Assembly: GCA_029941095.1 (NCBI GenBank)
Contig: JAPYRO010000073.1
Coordinates: 1 to 6,324, forward strand
Direction: 5' to 3'
Length of the DNA stretch: 6,324 bases
Source: Dehalococcoidia bacterium
GTDB taxonomy: Bacteria > Chloroflexota > Dehalococcoidia > UBA6926
The notes below the pieces were generated by a model. It was given only the letters and a program-made list of their open reading frames with translations. It searched no databases and was not told the DNA's origin. Below are positions 6,167 through 6,324 of this stretch, in pieces. Positions within the stretch are counted from its first letter, which is position 1, and each line of letters begins with the position of its first letter. A program made the position numbers and the translations under genes.

Positions 6167-6324
6167 TTGACTAATAGAGTTGGGATCGGATTTGATAGCC
6201 ATCCTCTTGTTTCTGGACGTGATTTTGTTTTAGGAGGGATAAAAATAGATTTTCCATCAGGCCCGCAAGGCCACTCGGATGGAGATCCCTTAGTACATTC
6301 CTTGATTGATGCGATACTTGGAGC
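6167..6324 (+). CDS. ispF: 2-C-methyl-D-erythritol 2,4-cyclodiphosphate synthase IspF, N-terminal part
   Basis: IspF cyclises CDP-methylerythritol 2-phosphate to MEcPP with release of CMP, the fifth step of the MEP pathway, and works as a zinc-dependent trimer. The 52 complete codons present, about a third of a normal ~157-residue protein, begin with RVGIGFDSHPL, in which Asp10 and His12 are the zinc-binding DxH pair. They continue with FVLGGIKIDFP and GHSDGDPLVHSLIDAILGA, which carries the conserved GHSDGD signature (35-40) and the third zinc ligand His44. The start is a TTG, supported by the SD at 6155-6160 and by the normal distance to the DxH motif. The gene runs off the right edge with no defect seen. 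It directly follows ispD, the usual order. Confidence 0.95.
   Translation, partial: MTNRVGIGFDSHPLVSGRDFVLGGIKIDFPSGPQGHSDGDPLVHSLIDAILG

Noticed and set aside
1..6324. CRISPR array, insertion sequence or attachment site
   Set aside because: No spaced direct repeats, no transposase or integrase, and no duplicated tRNA 3' end are visible, although tRNA genes flank the minus-strand block.

Overview
The window is bacterial DNA of low G+C (about 40% by eye), densely packed, with the standard genetic code: the recognisable genes end in TAA or TAG. It carries tRNA genes without encoded CCA (tRNA-Leu), a complete ispD followed directly by ispF (MEP isoprenoid pathway), a fused two-domain CaiB/BaiF CoA-transferase, a LabA-type NYN nuclease gene and a GHWD-type calcineurin-like phosphoesterase. 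This mixture fits a marine Chloroflexota such as the SAR202/Dehalococcoidia group. That assignment is an inference from gene content, not something the sequence proves.

Layout. Positions 1-5266 are all minus strand. In transcription order they are: tRNA-Leu(UAA) (5266-5182) with its own promoter; a metallophosphoesterase (about 5125-4349) whose N-terminal catalytic motif lies upstream of its first ATG, so that it seems to use a non-canonical start; a 228-base gap with a strong minus-strand promoter; an NYN-domain gene (about 4120-3500) interrupted by one in-frame TAA; a perfect 26-bp palindrome (3480-3505) at its 3' end; the 800-residue twin CaiB protein (3424-1022); a DUF2268-like zinc metalloprotease (993-85); and the 5' part of tRNA-Val(GAC) running off the left edge (49-1). 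On the plus strand, after a 196-base divergent region, come ispD (5463-6149) and the first 52 codons of ispF (from a TTG at 6167), which form an operon.

The two plus-strand genes catalyse the third and fifth steps of the MEP pathway. The minus-strand protein genes show no obvious common pathway. The points most worth a second look are: (1) the NYN gene, which keeps the family's acidic residues on both sides of a single stop codon in the same frame; (2) the twin CoA-transferase, whose N-terminal half lacks the catalytic Asp while the C-terminal half keeps it, an architecture recalling the DMSP enzyme DddD; (3) the phosphoesterase with no ATG, GTG or TTG upstream of its essential first motif; and (4) the 26-bp perfect palindrome between the NYN and CoA-transferase genes. 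No mobile element, CRISPR array or phage gene was seen.
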